52,207 bases of DNA from Candidatus Enterovibrio escicola (GCF_002464935.1 NZ_NBYY01000020.1:1-52207); one strand, 5' to 3'. Counted from the first letter of the stretch, positions 17,873-29,036 are shown. The notes: a model not told the origin generated them from the sequence alone. Translations and numbers: made by a program.

Positions 17873-20482
17873 TTAGTTAAGATTTCTTATCATTTCTTCG
17901 GCTTCATTTTTCAAGTTTGAATCATCCCCTTGCATCATTTTTTGCAGAATTTGCAGCGCACCATCTATGTCATTCATTTCCAAATAGGCTCTCGCGATAT
18001 CCATGTTTTTCGCTGACTCTCCACCGTTGTCCATATCAACCACTGAAACATCACTCAACACATCCGGTAACTCTTCGAGTCTAACCTTCAAATTCATTAG
18101 AACCGAATCTACGTCTTTTTTTTTAGAATCCTCGTCTTTCATCAACTCTTCAATGCTGATATACACATCATTTGACGAAGACTGTCCATCTAACTCACTT
18201 TCTTCTTCAGCCAGTAAATCTTCATGATCCTCATCCAAGTTAATTGACTTAATTTCATTACCCGACACTTCAGGTTGATCCGACCAGTCTTCACTTTCCA
18301 ATTCAGGTTCAAGCATTTGTTTTGCACGCCAAATATCATTCTCGTCTTCTGGGAGATCCCAGTTTTTGGGTTCAAAACCTTCCAATCGACAAGACTCATC
18401 TTCAATCGGATCAGACAATAAGGTTTCCATATCAAGTCCAGCCACTTGGTACGCTTCATCTTCTAGAACTAACTGTTCATTGGACGATAATTGTTTTGTT
18501 AATGAGTGTGATGACGATAGCTGTGAAGATTCTGCTTGTTCAATAACAGGAATCGCCTCATCAAGCTCACATGGTTCTTCTAAAGAACCATTGAGGGCAT
18601 CATCTTCTACCCGATCATTGGGCTCATTTGTCGCTTCGGTCATTGATACAGAATTTGACATATCTTTTTCCACCGATTCATTTAACAGATTGGAAAATCC
18701 GTGGGTAAGATTAGCATCTTTATTTAATGTCTCAGACACAGTTTCTTGATTATCTAAATCATCAAGAGACAGAATATCATCACCTAACAAAGCCGCTTCA
18801 GACACTTTTTTAAGAAGTGCACTTTCATCTTCAAGGTCATGCCCATCACCTTCACTTAGTAACTCATCAAGCAATACATCCGTACCACTCAGATCAAGGT
18901 CTTCCTCTTCTAGAATTTCACCGATAACTTTTTTATCTACACTATTCGCATCAATTGATTCATCAACAAATGTATCAGATTCACCTAGTATATTTTTAGC
19001 ATCATCAACAGCGCGATCAACACCTTCATTTAGAGATTCCTCCCATCGTGCAGCAGGGGACTCATTTGGGTTCAATTGCGTTTCTTCGCTAGAAGCTATT
19101 TTATTGAGCGTGAGCTCCATGTCCCCTAGACCGATTTTTCCTTTCGGTTTTTTTTCAACATCTAACAAAGCGTTGATGTCAGAATCTCCGTCGAATGAAG
19201 AATCAAATTCTTCAGTCTCAGCAGATAACGCGAGGGAACCTGACAAATTAATATCATCCAAATCAGGATTAACCAGACTACTCTCACCAAACAGATCGTT
19301 AGCATCAGTGTCATCTGTGACTTCAAGCTCATCCTCTTCAAACACCAGTTCATCAGTTTCGTTTTGGAGTTCTGGCACCATGCTTATAGACATATCTTTT
19401 GATGCTTCGCCATCCAGACTTTTAGGTTCATAAACAGCGTTGTCTTTCCGACGACGCATGATAATGAAGGAGGCCGCACAAATTACTAACAAAGCTGGAA
19501 CAGTGGCACTTATTGCCAATATAAATGGACTACTCATCAAGGTTCCAAACATTGATTTATCTTTCATTTCTATCTGAAACTGATGTAAACGTTGCGTATC
19601 TAATAATTCACGTATTTCCTTTGTAAGAGTTTGATCTTCCTTGATTTCATTTTTTAGATTCAAGAGTTCATTTTGAGCTTCAGCCAGACGGATTTGTAGG
19701 ATATGATTAACTTCAACCAACTTACCCCTTTGCAAATCAGATTGTTGAATCTGATCCTGCGCTACGGATATATCAGATTTGATTGGTGTAATCGACTCTT
19801 TCATGTCACCCGCATCAACCACTTTCTCTAGTGCCACTTTTACGCTAGGTGATATTTTATCAATCGTTCCCATTGTTGCAACTTTCACGTCACCGGAGGA
19901 AGGAATTGTCGCCATCAGAATTTCTTTTTGTCTAAGTTTAGGTATAACAGCCTCTAACACTTGTTCACTCAAGGTGAGTTTAACCAGACGATGCGCATCT
20001 TTACGGGTTTTATCTATCTGAAGTCGATCTTTTATATCGTCAGTGTATTCACGGTGAATTTCAGCCAATGTAGGCATAATCAAATTACTTCCAAGAACCA
20101 ACCCATGAAGATTTGCATCATCAAATGCATTTAAATTTAAACGAAATATCGCACCTAACATCTGATAAACAGTAACAGAATCACTTGGCTGATAGCGCGT
20201 TGCAAGAGACCACAATGTATCTGATTCGCGTGTAGGTCCGACGGTTTGTCGTGTTCTAGATGTTGTTTCCCTAGCACTTGAAAGCAGTTCCAATGAACGA
20301 GTTGCTGACATTTCGTCTGGGGGGCCGATGATACGAATCATAGAATGAACAGGCAAAGAGGAGATAAGACCCACCAATAAAGAGGATATGGGGAGTATTT
20401 TACCGAGCAGACCATAATAATATGATGGCAAAAAGATTAGCTTCATAGCGTTATTAATATCTGCTTCAAACACTGTCCACAT
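17873..20482 (-). CDS. fimV: FimV/HubP-type polar landmark protein
   Basis: FimV-family proteins are inner-membrane, peptidoglycan-binding pole organisers; the Vibrio member HubP anchors ParA1, FlhG and chemotaxis ParC. ATG at 20482 gives 869 residues. ATG at 20446 (MKLIFLPSYYYGLL) is an equally likely start because it begins the hydrophobic signal segment. A LysM-like region (SDTLWSLATRYQPSDSVTVYQM) lies near residues 85-145. A coiled-coil stretch follows, then a membrane segment at about 318-342 ending in MRRRKDN, a long highly acidic domain, and the C-terminal FimV domain (NMDIARAYLEMNDIDGALQIL). The position beside asd is conserved in Vibrionaceae. It is shorter than typical HubP because there are fewer acidic repeats. 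Confidence 0.9.
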   Translation of the reverse strand: MWTVFEADINNAMKLIFLPSYYYGLLGKILPISSLLVGLISSLPVHSMIRIIGPPDEMSATRSLELLSSARETTSRTRQTVGPTRESDTLWSLATRYQPSDSVTVYQMLGAIFRLNLNAFDDANLHGLVLGSNLIMPTLAEIHREYTDDIKDRLQIDKTRKDAHRLVKLTLSEQVLEAVIPKLRQKEILMATIPSSGDVKVATMGTIDKISPSVKVALEKVVDAGDMKESITPIKSDISVAQDQIQQSDLQRGKLVEVNHILQIRLAEAQNELLNLKNEIKEDQTLTKEIRELLDTQRLHQFQIEMKDKSMFGTLMSSPFILAISATVPALLVICAASFIIMRRRKDNAVYEPKSLDGEASKDMSISMVPELQNETDELVFEEDELEVTDDTDANDLFGESSLVNPDLDDINLSGSLALSAETEEFDSSFDGDSDINALLDVEKKPKGKIGLGDMELTLNKIASSEETQLNPNESPAARWEESLNEGVDRAVDDAKNILGESDTFVDESIDANSVDKKVIGEILEEEDLDLSGTDVLLDELLSEGDGHDLEDESALLKKVSEAALLGDDILSLDDLDNQETVSETLNKDANLTHGFSNLLNESVEKDMSNSVSMTEATNEPNDRVEDDALNGSLEEPCELDEAIPVIEQAESSQLSSSHSLTKQLSSNEQLVLEDEAYQVAGLDMETLLSDPIEDESCRLEGFEPKNWDLPEDENDIWRAKQMLEPELESEDWSDQPEVSGNEIKSINLDEDHEDLLAEEESELDGQSSSNDVYISIEELMKDEDSKKKDVDSVLMNLKVRLEELPDVLSDVSVVDMDNGGESAKNMDIARAYLEMNDIDGALQILQKMMQGDDSNLKNEAEEMIRNLN

Positions 20483-20674
20483 TCCTCACAGCAGAATAAT
20501 AAAATTATAGGTTTGATGAGCATTTCCCTAACTATATCGGAAGCCTGACTAGAAATTATAGTGGGATAGAGAGAAAAATGTATTTTGTAATCCACACAAA
20601 CCGCACTAGATCACCAGTATCGCTTCTATAGTACGGAATTGTTGTTTGTTGTCCATGTACTAATGTGAATCAAG

Positions 20675-21700
20675 TTATAAATAATTCCGAACAAGGATTT
20701 CTGCAATTTGCACACTATTTGTTGCGGCACCCTTACGAATATTGTCCGCCACGATCCAAAGGTTCAACCCATTTGGATGGCTAATGTCTTTACGCACGCG
20801 ACCGATCATTACATTGTCTTTTCCAACCCCATTTATTACTTGAGTTGGATAGTCTTCGTTAGCGAACACTTCTACACCTTTAGCACGGGACAGCAGATCT
20901 ATCGCTTCTATCGCATCCAGTGGTTGTCGACATTCAATATGCACTGCTTCTGCATAGCCATGAAAAACAGGAACACGAACACAGGTTGGATTTATCGCAA
21001 TATTTTCATTACCCAAAATTTTCTGCGTTTCCCACACCATTTTCATTTCTTCTTTGGTGTAACCGTTGTTCATCAACTTATCGATATGGGGTAAGCAGTT
21101 AAATGCAATTTGCTTTTTATAGGTATTCGTTTCAACATCTTGACCGCTAAGCAGTTTCACCGTTTGACAGGCCAGTTCATCGATGCCTTTTTTCCCAGAA
21201 CCAGACACTGACTGGTAAGTCGCCACGTTAATACGCTCAATTCCCACTAAATCGTAAATGGGCTTTAATGCCACCATCATTTGAATCGTTAAACAATTCG
21301 GGATCGCGATGATGTTTCGATTACGAAAATCGGCAATTACTTCAGGATTAACTTCTGTTATAACAAGCGGAATGTCAGGGTCATAACGGAAACGTGACGA
21401 GTCATCGATCACAATCACACCTTCTTCCACGGCAATCTGCGCCCAACGACCAGAGACTTCCGCGCCTGCAGTGAACAGCCCCACCTGAACCTGACTCCAA
21501 TCGAAGTCTTCGACGTTTTTTACGCAGACACTTTTGCCGTTGAAACGGAAGGTTTCACCAGCGTTGTACTCATTTGCCAGTAAGTAAAGATTACACACAG
21601 GGAATTTACGTTCTTCTAACACTTCAACAATCGTGCGTCCAACAATGCCAGTTGCACCCAACACAGCAACATCAAAACCAGCATTGAATTTTTTTGTCAT
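20675..21700 (-). CDS. asd: Aspartate-semialdehyde dehydrogenase
   Basis: Asd reduces aspartyl phosphate to the semialdehyde, the branch point to lysine/diaminopimelate, threonine and methionine. The 341-residue product has the NADP loop VAVLGATGIVGRTIVEVL (residues 11-28), the catalytic Cys in IAIPNCLTIQMMVAL, the VSGSGKKGIDEL substrate region and the VRVPVFHGYAEAVH histidine block. The C-terminal NLWIVADNIRKGAATNSVQIAE is characteristic. This locus holds an ASADH homologue (usg) in E. coli; here the active-site Cys is kept, so I call a true enzyme. The start is ATG, two bases after the pdxB stop, indicating one transcript with pdxB. Confidence 0.92.
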   Translation of the reverse strand: MTKKFNAGFDVAVLGATGIVGRTIVEVLEERKFPVCNLYLLANEYNAGETFRFNGKSVCVKNVEDFDWSQVQVGLFTAGAEVSGRWAQIAVEEGVIVIDDSSRFRYDPDIPLVITEVNPEVIADFRNRNIIAIPNCLTIQMMVALKPIYDLVGIERINVATYQSVSGSGKKGIDELACQTVKLLSGQDVETNTYKKQIAFNCLPHIDKLMNNGYTKEEMKMVWETQKILGNENIAINPTCVRVPVFHGYAEAVHIECRQPLDAIEAIDLLSRAKGVEVFANEDYPTQVINGVGKDNVMIGRVRKDISHPNGLNLWIVADNIRKGAATNSVQIAEILVRNYL

Positions 21701-21702
21701 GT

Positions 21703-22842
21703 TTATATCCTTACGGTAAAACCTAATTTAGCTAATAACTCCACCCCAAACGAGACATTACCTGCTACTGTAATTGCACTATATTCTCGTCTCTCCCAGT
21801 AATTTTTACGCAAGTGATCAAACCCTATGCACTGAACTCTTACATCCGTCATTGCACGACGAAATTTGCTATCATCACGTCGTATATCATACACTAACTG
21901 ACACAATACCATCAAATCGGCCATATTCCATTCTTTACTCAGTATAACCTTTGAAATAGGAGCAAGGGGTAGTAACGATATGGTATTAATATGTTCTTCA
22001 GCATGTCCTAAGAAATCACAGTATGCGTTGTAAATCATGGTGGTGCCACGAGCTTTACCTTCCAAGCTATGACCCGCGATGTGAGGTGTTGCAAAGGCGA
22101 GCAACGGCAGCAACTTGAGATCGATTTCTGGCTCTGACTCAAACACATCCAGCACTACCATGAATGTCTTTTCTAGCAACGCTACTTTGAGCGCATAGTT
22201 ATCAACTACAGAACCACGGGCTGTATTAATTAAAATAGCATCCGCCTTAAGTGCAGTTAGTTCTTTTTGAGAAATGAGGTGATACGTTGGAAAGGCGCCA
22301 GATGTGGTTATTGGGATATGTAGTGTGATCACATCGCATTCAGAGAGTAAAGTTTGAAGAGAGTGGAACTCACGCATGTCCCCTTCTCTCCTCTTAATTG
22401 GGTCACAAAGAAGATACGGTATGTTCAATGCAACTAAGCAAGTCGATAAATAGCTACCCACTTGCCCCGCACCGACAATGCCGACTTTCCGGTCAGTGAG
22501 ATTAAAATCTTGCTGTTGACTTAATACTAACAGGGAACTAATCACATATTCAGCCACGCTGGCTTTATTACATCCTGGTGCAGCCGTCCAGTGAATCCCT
22601 CTCTCCGCTAACAAATTAGTATTCAGATGATCAGTACCTGAAGTTGCCGTTCCTACAAAGCGAAGGCGGGGTGCTTTTTTTAACAGCGCCTCGTCTACCT
22701 TTGTCACCGAACGAATCATGAGTGCATCGACATCCACTAAATCCTCAGTCATCAATGTTCGCCCTGATTTCCTTGTTACCGTACCAAACTTGCTAAAAAG
22801 TTCAGCGGCATAGGGCATATTTTCATCAATCAGAATGTTCAC
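21703..22842 (-). CDS. pdxB: Erythronate-4-phosphate dehydrogenase
   Basis: PdxB oxidises 4-phosphoerythronate in the DXP-dependent route to pyridoxal phosphate. By alignment to E. coli MKILVDENMPY, the start is the GTG at 22842 (product reads [10 protein letters not shown] after Met); an upstream in-frame GTG at 22854 would add four residues. The 2-hydroxyacid dehydrogenase NAD loop is [13 protein letters not shown] near residue 120. [14 protein letters not shown] and [16 protein letters not shown] carry the catalytic Arg and His regions. The C-terminal PdxB dimerisation domain ([23 protein letters not shown]) is complete. It is coupled to asd downstream. Confidence 0.94.
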   Translation of the reverse strand: MNILIDENMPYAAELFSKFGTVTRKSGRTLMTEDLVDVDALMIRSVTKVDEALLKKAPRLRFVGTATSGTDHLNTNLLAERGIHWTAAPGCNKASVAEYVISSLLVLSQQQDFNLTDRKVGIVGAGQVGSYLSTCLVALNIPYLLCDPIKRREGDMREFHSLQTLLSECDVITLHIPITTSGAFPTYHLISQKELTALKADAILINTARGSVVDNYALKVALLEKTFMVVLDVFESEPEIDLKLLPLLAFATPHIAGHSLEGKARGTTMIYNAYCDFLGHAEEHINTISLLPLAPISKVILSKEWNMADLMVLCQLVYDIRRDDSKFRRAMTDVRVQCIGFDHLRKNYWERREYSAITVAGNVSFGVELLAKLGFTVRI

Positions 22843-22875
22843 GAATAAATCCACATGTATTTTATATCATTTATT

Positions 22876-22903
22876 GTGGCTTTCCTCGGCGAGGAAAAGC
22901 CAC
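22876..22903. terminator. Strong hairpin between fabB and pdxB
   Basis: GTGGCTTTCCTC-GGC-GAGGAAAAGCCAC forms a stem of about 12 bp with one bulge. There is no long T-run on the minus strand after it, so it is at best a weak intrinsic terminator for fabB. It might instead be an RNA processing or stability element ahead of pdxB. Confidence 0.45.
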
Positions 22904-23030
22904 AGAACCCGCACGAGATTGATAAAACCAAAGTTAGACGTGGTAAGAGCGACTCTCATTCGGATGGATACGCATTCACTATTATTATGTATTACCAATA
23001 TCCCGAAAATATTATAGGATCTTAAATCGT

Positions 23031-24248
23031 TTATCTCTCGTATTTTTTTATCACTAGAGTGGCGTTAGTACCACCAAAACCAAAGCTATTGGACATCACT
23101 GTTCTTAACTCTTGCTCACGCATTTCAGTTACAATATCTAAACCATTTGCCGCAGGATCTAAATTATCAATATTGATGCTTGGTGCAACAAAACCATTAT
23201 TAAGCATAAGCGTCGAGTAAACTGTTTCATGAACGCCTGCGGCACCCAGAGAGTGACCAGTCATTGCTTTAGTCGCAGAAATAGCTGGGCTTTTTTTATT
23301 ATCAAATACTTCCTGAATCGCACCCAATTCTTTTGCATCCCCAACAGGGGTCGATGTACCATGTGTGTTGATATAATCAACTTCGCAATCTAGGTGTTTC
23401 ATCGCCATTTTCATGCAACGAATCGCACCTTCACCCGACGGTGCAACCATGTCATACCCATCAGATGTTGCGCCATAGCCCACAATCTCACCGTGGATTT
23501 TAGCTCCACGTGCCAACGCGTGTTCCAGCTCCTCAATGACCATCATGCCACCACCACCGGATATAACAAAACCATCACGGGCAATGTCATAAGTACGAGA
23601 CGCTTTTTCTGGATTGTCATTATATTTACTAGACAACGCTCCCATGCCATCAAACATCATGGTCAACGACCAATCCAGCTCTTCACCACCACCCGCGAAT
23701 ACCACGTCTTGTTTATCTAATTGTATCAGCTCTAACGCATGGCCAATACAATGTGCAGATGTAGCACAAGCAGAACTCATGGTATAGTTAACACCGCGGA
23801 TTTTAAATGGTGTTGCCAAGCACGCTGATACCGTCGATGACATAGTACGTGGCACCATGTAAGGACCAACACGCTTAACACCTTTTTTACGCAGTATATC
23901 AACTGCGGCTACTTGGTTCATTGACGATGCACCCCCTGAACCTGCCACCAAACCTGTTCGCTCATTTGAAACCTGATCATTAGTGAGACCCGCATCTTCA
24001 ATGGCCTGTTTCATCGCCAAGTAGACGAAGCCTGCAGCATCACCCATAAAACGAAACTTTTTACGATCAATATGATCAACTGGATTCAGTTTTAAATAAC
24101 CCCAAACATTACTACGTAGTTTCATATCTGCGAATTCTTGGGAAAAACTGATCCCTGATTTACCAGATTTCAATGACTCCAGCACTTCTTTAATATTATT
24201 ACCTATGCTGGAAATAATTCCCATCCCTGTAATTACAGCTCGTTTCAT
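23031..24248 (-). CDS. fabB: Beta-ketoacyl-ACP synthase I
   Basis: FabB elongates acyl-ACP and is needed for unsaturated fatty-acid synthesis. The product has 405 residues (E. coli 406). The catalytic Cys is in [13 protein letters not shown] near residue 163. The two active-site His are in [17 protein letters not shown] and [15 protein letters not shown]. The end [14 protein letters not shown] is typical. I chose ATG at 24248 ([11 protein letters not shown]) to match E. coli; another ATG lies one codon upstream. It faces a dead mnmC gene, the divergent neighbour of fabB in E. coli and Vibrio. Confidence 0.97.
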   Translation of the reverse strand: MKRAVITGMGIISSIGNNIKEVLESLKSGKSGISFSQEFADMKLRSNVWGYLKLNPVDHIDRKKFRFMGDAAGFVYLAMKQAIEDAGLTNDQVSNERTGLVAGSGGASSMNQVAAVDILRKKGVKRVGPYMVPRTMSSTVSACLATPFKIRGVNYTMSSACATSAHCIGHALELIQLDKQDVVFAGGGEELDWSLTMMFDGMGALSSKYNDNPEKASRTYDIARDGFVISGGGGMMVIEELEHALARGAKIHGEIVGYGATSDGYDMVAPSGEGAIRCMKMAMKHLDCEVDYINTHGTSTPVGDAKELGAIQEVFDNKKSPAISATKAMTGHSLGAAGVHETVYSTLMLNNGFVAPSINIDNLDPAANGLDIVTEMREQELRTVMSNSFGFGGTNATLVIKKYER

Positions 24249-24620
24249 CATTTGTTCCTATACTTCCAATTGCACCGATGATAACGGTTTTAAAGTTGCA
24301 AGGTGGTCAGCTTTCATCACGCTATTCATTCAGACAATTAACACGATTCTGCTATACCTTTCTAATCCCATAAGGTTGCTGTATTATTGACCATGAATAC
24401 TCAGAAAGAGTTAATCCCGTCTAGTTACTAGGTTGTATATGTGATTAAAATTTTATCCCCTGTCACTTCGCCACACCGCCAAGAACATTAGGCATAGTCC
24501 ATAAACACCATACTACACACGTATAATTCTGTAACTTCAAGACGCTTCAATGTAAGATTTACGAGTAAACTAATGAAGAAATAAATAGAGGTTAGCCGGT
24601 AACTCACCCACTTAGGGACC

Positions 24621-25060
24621 ATGCCAGAATTCATTAGAATGAATCGGGGTACCAGTATCATAGCATTTTAATGATGTTCACTTTTCAAGCACCAATAACA
24701 CCAATAAATTGGAAGAGATCCGTTATGTACTCTTACAACAAAACCAGTTACCTACACGATGGCAGTCCTTCAACAGATACCGATTTATTTTTGTAGAAGA
24801 TAGCTTTGTCAAAGCCCTGAATTTCCTTGTAGTATAGCAATGTTGCGAATCATTTTTAGCATCAAATTTAGACGCATCCATCCATCAGCTACATTTCATC
24901 AACTGCGAGGATTTCCACAATTTTTAACAAACCTAGAAAAAGACCATGCAGCATGTGCCGTATTTACCGAATATGCAACTGCACTTCATCAATAGTATCC
25001 TGTAGGTGTTTCATGGTGTCATAGCCTACAGGAAAGGATTAGGAAGCAGCTTACCCAGTA
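24621..25060 (+). pseudogene. mnmC: mnmC relic (tRNA 5-methylaminomethyl-2-thiouridine enzyme)
   Basis: On the plus strand, starting near an ATG at 24621, frames give GVPVS-HFNDVHFSS, then LEEIRYVLLQQNQLPTRWQSF, FVKALNFLVV and IHQLHFINCEDF. Another frame then gives HAACAVFTEYATALHQ and SWCHSLQ. This follows the MnmC methyltransferase domain order: pVSe-FDDVYFSN, LEE-RYVFL--N-LP-RW, GTGLNFL, LHF-S-EK-P, Q-P---G-HRL-F. The SAM loop GFGTGLNFL is degraded to DSFVKALNFL. Several stops are present and the FAD domain is not identifiable. The position divergent from fabB is exactly where mnmC lies in E. coli, which supports the call. Confidence 0.7.
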
Positions 25061-25744
25061 AGGACTAATGAAAGATATCTTTAGTTTCTCGCCACCTTTC
25101 TTTCTTTTCTTTTTCTTTCCGCCTCAAAATCGGTTACTACATTTAGTAGGGTTTAGTAGGTTCAATGCTACGTGCCTCACTCCAAACAGGACTTCTGCGT
25201 ATTTTTCTCACTACATGCAGTGGTTATTTTCTTTCATTTCAACATCCAGTTCCAATGAAGTTGATTTCCAACTGACCCGTGTAGACGAGCAGCATGGGTA
25301 AATTGCTTCAGGATCAGTACCGCAGAGCGGATGTGCATAATAAATGCAGGTTTATTTAACAGGCTCACCTATATTTGTCGACAACATACTCCTAAACCTA
25401 CAGGTTTTATACCACTTCAATCATATCTAACCTCATCGAGGTCGTGGAGAATAGCGCTGACTGGGTGAAGTCACGTCTGTAGGCGTCCACGTGATCTATC
25501 TTAATTTATAAATATATTGCTATCAGACTGAGTGAGTTTTTTTGAACACAAGCATTTCGCAAAAATCAGCTAAAAGCGTTTTTGGTTCCCTTTTTCAGCT
25601 ATAAGATGATCCAGTATCATGCTATACAATGGTTTTAGTAAGTTCTCGCTGGCACCCTATCACATCGAGGGTGATCAAACAGCCTTTTATTTCTAGTAAC
25701 TTGAGTAACTTTTAGATTGAGAGTACTGCACCTACTTCCTTTGC
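25061..25744. other. Degraded intergenic DNA after the mnmC relic
   Basis: In E. coli this interval between mnmC and aroC carries yfcL, epmC, yfcA and mepA. I could not recognise convincing remains of any of them. An open plus-strand frame at 25068-25301 is low in complexity at its start and matches nothing I know; it may be drifted mnmC sequence. Confidence 0.35.
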
Positions 25745-25919
25745 AACCTGAGCTGCACATAAAAAATGAAGTAAATACTCAAGTTGCAATCTGCATCGTT
25801 TGAATTAAATCATCAGTTGCAAAATAACCTTCGCATGAATAATTTAGATGCTGTTTTCACTATGTCGACGATTTCTGTCGGATTTTCCTGCCTTCTTGGG
25901 AGACACATCGGATTTCAGG
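25745..25919 (+). mobile_element. IS982-family left-end fragment
   Basis: It begins AACCTGAGCTGCACATAAAAAATG, followed by a start region that encodes a MNNLDAVF-like N-terminus. It is cut after about 175 bp by the IS903-type end at 25920. Confidence 0.75.
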
Positions 25920-26224
25920 GGTGTTGTTTCCCAAATATCTAAACTAATCGTAATTCCTCCTATCAAATCATCATGGAGTTAAGCGGGAGGTGATGATGGG
26001 AAAAGAAAAGGAAAGCCAAAGCACAAGATCAGTACTTGGAAACAACATAATCAACCATTAGTAAACCGTGACCAAAAAACTTTTTGAATAGACGACATTA
26101 CCATTAAGACATGGCATTGTCTAAAATATCAAGATCATCGTGGGAGTGGGTTTCTATTTTAGAATATCGAGATTGAAATGGCACTGATGGTGAAAAGTAT
26201 TTTCAAGCTTCCACTTCTTAGATT
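25920..26224 (+). mobile_element. IS903-type 5' fragment
   Basis: It begins GTGTTGTTTCCCAAATATCT, then carries the ribosome site and transposase start (GGGAGGTGATGATGGG) and a degraded N-terminal region ending in MVKSIFKLPLL. It is truncated by the IS982 right end at 26225, so this pile-up is two junctions deep. Confidence 0.8.
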
Positions 26225-27192
26225 AACCTCATATCTGCATAAGCGCTTGCTTATCAAACCGAGTCATCTTAATGCTCGGGTTCTTTGGTTGAAATGAATA
26301 CGCGATAAGCTCGGCCAACAAGTTGACCATAAAGCTGATACAACTACGGTACTGAGAATGCTGGATTTGGGATATATATTTTAGTTGGTTAAAAACCATT
26401 TCAATAATAAATCGTTTCCGGAGTATCAGGCAGTTCCAAAGTTTCATCACTTTGGGTTTCATGTTTTTTTACACCCGTTATCAGTGTCACTCCCTTGTTT
26501 ACACGTTCCCGATTAAATGGAGCATAGAAATAACCTTTATCTCCGTATAAACACCCCCAAAGCTCATCAGACATTACCGATATAGGCTTTCTATCATCCA
26601 CTGTTAGACGTCGTCACTTTGATTGAGATAATGCCACCTTGGTCATTGATAATGAGGTGTAATTTGAAACCGTAGAACCGCCCCATCGTTCCTTTTCCTC
26701 GCTTCGCAGTACCTTTAAAAACCTGATGTCTGAGAATGCGTTGATTATGACAAACTTGTAGCTTAGACGAATTAACGAAGGCAATCCCTTTTGGCCTTGC
26801 CTGACGGTGAGTGAGGTAAGAGCAAAGCGGAACCAGAATACCTTGAATGAGCTTAAGTATCCTCGTGTAACTAACTAATTTAGGAAATTCATTGGTAATG
26901 ATAGTGGCAAATAAAATGGATGTAATAGATTTTGAAGTATCAATATCCAGATTGATGGAAAGCTATCACTATCGTCATTACTTCGCTAACTGAGAGGCGA
27001 GAATGATTGTTTCTTTATTTAATACCGGAAGAAATTAGGTATGTTTCCCATGAAGAAAGGAAAGTCTGGCAGAAGTCATCGAAAACGGCAACTAAGTTAT
27101 TCATGCCCAACTCCTTGTGCATCAATAATTTATTTCAAACAATCAGAGTGCGATTTAGGCATTTAGTTCATTTCTTATGCGCAGCTCAGGTT
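26225..27192 (-). mobile_element. IS982-family element C, transposase broken
   Basis: The right end is AACCTCATATCTGCATAAGCG at 26225 and the left end GCGCAGCTCAGGTT ends at 27192. Minus-strand blocks include DDRKPISVMSDELWGCLYGD, RERVNKGVTLITGVK, then KVMKLWNCLILRKRFII, QISQIQHSQYRSCISFMVNL and SIKMTRFDKQALMQI. Frameshifts near 26450 and 26600 and N-terminal stops kill the gene. Confidence 0.85.
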
Positions 27193-27652
27193 AATATAGA
27201 TTAAACAACACACAAACGAAATGGGGAAGCGGTTTCTCGATGGGTCTAGTTCCTCAGTGGCGGTGAGAAAGATCTCGTCTTAGGAAAAACCTTTCGGCTT
27301 GGCTAAGAAAAGGCGAGCAGGTACCAACATCTCGGTATGCTGGAAGGTCTGCTTATATCTTGAAGTACGAACAAGGACTTTGGTTTTCCTTCATCATGAA
27401 GGCGTACTGTTGAGTAATAATAAAGCTGAGCGGTGTATTCGTGGTAGCGTCATCATGCGTAAGATCTGCTTCGGTACCAGCTATCACCTAGGAAAACAGT
27501 TCCGTTTACGTGTTTTGTGAGTGGTGGAAACGTGGGCTGTCTGTATTGGATGTCATTAGCGATGTAGTGTCATCGGTGATCCTCAAATAATTCTATCTCA
27601 ACATGTTTAATCTCATAAACACCGAGTCAAGCTACCTCTGGTGAACGATTAC
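27193..27652 (+). mobile_element. IS66-family 3' relic, internally deleted
   Basis: Short blocks match the tnpC gene of the IS66 element at 12326-13871. NGEAVSRWV-FLSGGE joins directly to KTFRLG, then the region equivalent to RYAGRCTYILKHEQ, and NNKAERCIRGSVIMRKICFGT with the catalytic Glu region (NNxAE). The right end GGTGAACGATTAC is at 27640-27652. It lies upstream in map order of aroC and ends about 70 bp past the aroC stop. Confidence 0.75.
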
Positions 27653-27721
27653 TGAATGTAAGGTTTCACTTAAATAAACAGAGAGGTTAAGAGTGTTAGT
27701 TCCACCGCAGCTTTAGCAAAG

Positions 27722-28807
27722 CTAGATCCTTCGTGGAGTTATCGATACACCAGAGTTTTGTGCACGATGTCGCAACAAGTGATCCATCAATACTATTGCG
27801 ACCATCGCCTCAGCAATGGGAACAGCACGAATACCAACACAAGGATCATGACGACCCTGCGTGACTACTTTTACCGTTTCCCCATCTACATTTATGGTAT
27901 CACATGGAATTTTAATACTCGAGGTCGGTTTCAGTGCTAGGTGTGCAATAATATCTTGTCCGGATGAGATACCACCCAAAATGCCACCTGAGTGATTTGA
28001 CTTGAAACCTTGCTGTGTCAATTCATCACGATGTTGACTTCCGTATTGATTTACCACACCAAAACCATCCCCAAGCTCCACGCCTTTCACCGCGTTGATA
28101 CCCATCAAAGCATAAGCAATATCTGCATCCAATCGATCAAACACTGGCTCACCTAAACCAACAGGTACATTACTTGCTACCACTGTCAGCTTCGCACCGA
28201 TTGAGTCTCCGTTTCTTTTCAATGAACGGATCAACGCGTCCAACGCATCCAGTTTGGTCACGTCTGGGCAAAAAAATGGGTTTTGTTCGATTTGATCCCA
28301 ATCAAAGTTCTCTACTGAGATATCACCCATTTGTGACAAGCATGCACGAACTTCAATCCCAATCTCTTGCTTGAGATATTTTTTTGCAATACCACCAGCA
28401 GCAACACGCATTACCGTTTCACGAGCGGATGAACGACCACCTCCACGATAGTCTCGAATACCATATTTCTGATAGTAGGTATAATCCGCATGACCTGGGC
28501 GGAATCGATCTTTAATTTTTAAGTAATCTTGCGAACGTTGATCTGTATTCTCGACGATTAAACCAATCGAGGTACCTGTAGTCTTTCCCTCAAATACCCC
28601 AGACAGTAATTTAACTACATCAGATTCATGACGTTGTGTCGTGTATTTAGATCGACCAGGACGACGTCGATTTAAATCAATTTGTAAATCTGCTTCAGAT
28701 AAGTCGAGTCCAGGAGGACAACCATCCACAATACAGCCCAACGAAAGTCCATGACTTTCCCCAAATGTAGTTACCCTAAAAATTTGACCAATAGCGTTAC
28801 CTGCCAT
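27722..28807 (-). CDS. aroC: Chorismate synthase
   Basis: AroC converts EPSP to chorismate with reduced FMN as cofactor, the last common step to aromatic amino acids, folate and quinones. The 361-residue product equals the E. coli length and aligns throughout. The N-terminal [10 protein letters not shown] carries the active-site His. [16 protein letters not shown], the [25 protein letters not shown] arginine loop, [32 protein letters not shown] and TKGR-like [15 protein letters not shown] are all present. The start is ATG with MAGN. It follows prmB by about 230 bp in the same direction, as in E. coli. Confidence 0.97.
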   Translation of the reverse strand: MAGNAIGQIFRVTTFGESHGLSLGCIVDGCPPGLDLSEADLQIDLNRRRPGRSKYTTQRHESDVVKLLSGVFEGKTTGTSIGLIVENTDQRSQDYLKIKDRFRPGHADYTYYQKYGIRDYRGGGRSSARETVMRVAAGGIAKKYLKQEIGIEVRACLSQMGDISVENFDWDQIEQNPFFCPDVTKLDALDALIRSLKRNGDSIGAKLTVVASNVPVGLGEPVFDRLDADIAYALMGINAVKGVELGDGFGVVNQYGSQHRDELTQQGFKSNHSGGILGGISSGQDIIAHLALKPTSSIKIPCDTINVDGETVKVVTQGRHDPCVGIRAVPIAEAMVAIVLMDHLLRHRAQNSGVSITPRRI

Positions 28808-29036
28808 CTCTTCCTCAGTTTATTTTCCTAACAGCTTATCGCAAGCCGTCCATACCTACCAAATAATGAAACATAACCAGGTTTCATAGGAAAAAGCCTA
28901 CAATAATTGTAGATTCCATTTCTGATATGTATATAAGCTTCAATAATAGCAAAACCAGAAAAAACAAAAAGGATCAGAAAAAAGATGGACTAGAGAAATC
29001 TTAGTCTTTTTATACCAATTATACCACGCTGGTTAT

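Noticed and set aside
18003-18749. Several open plus-strand frames inside the fimV region
   Set aside because: They are antisense shadows created by the acidic, serine-rich codons of fimV; none has a ribosome site or family motif.
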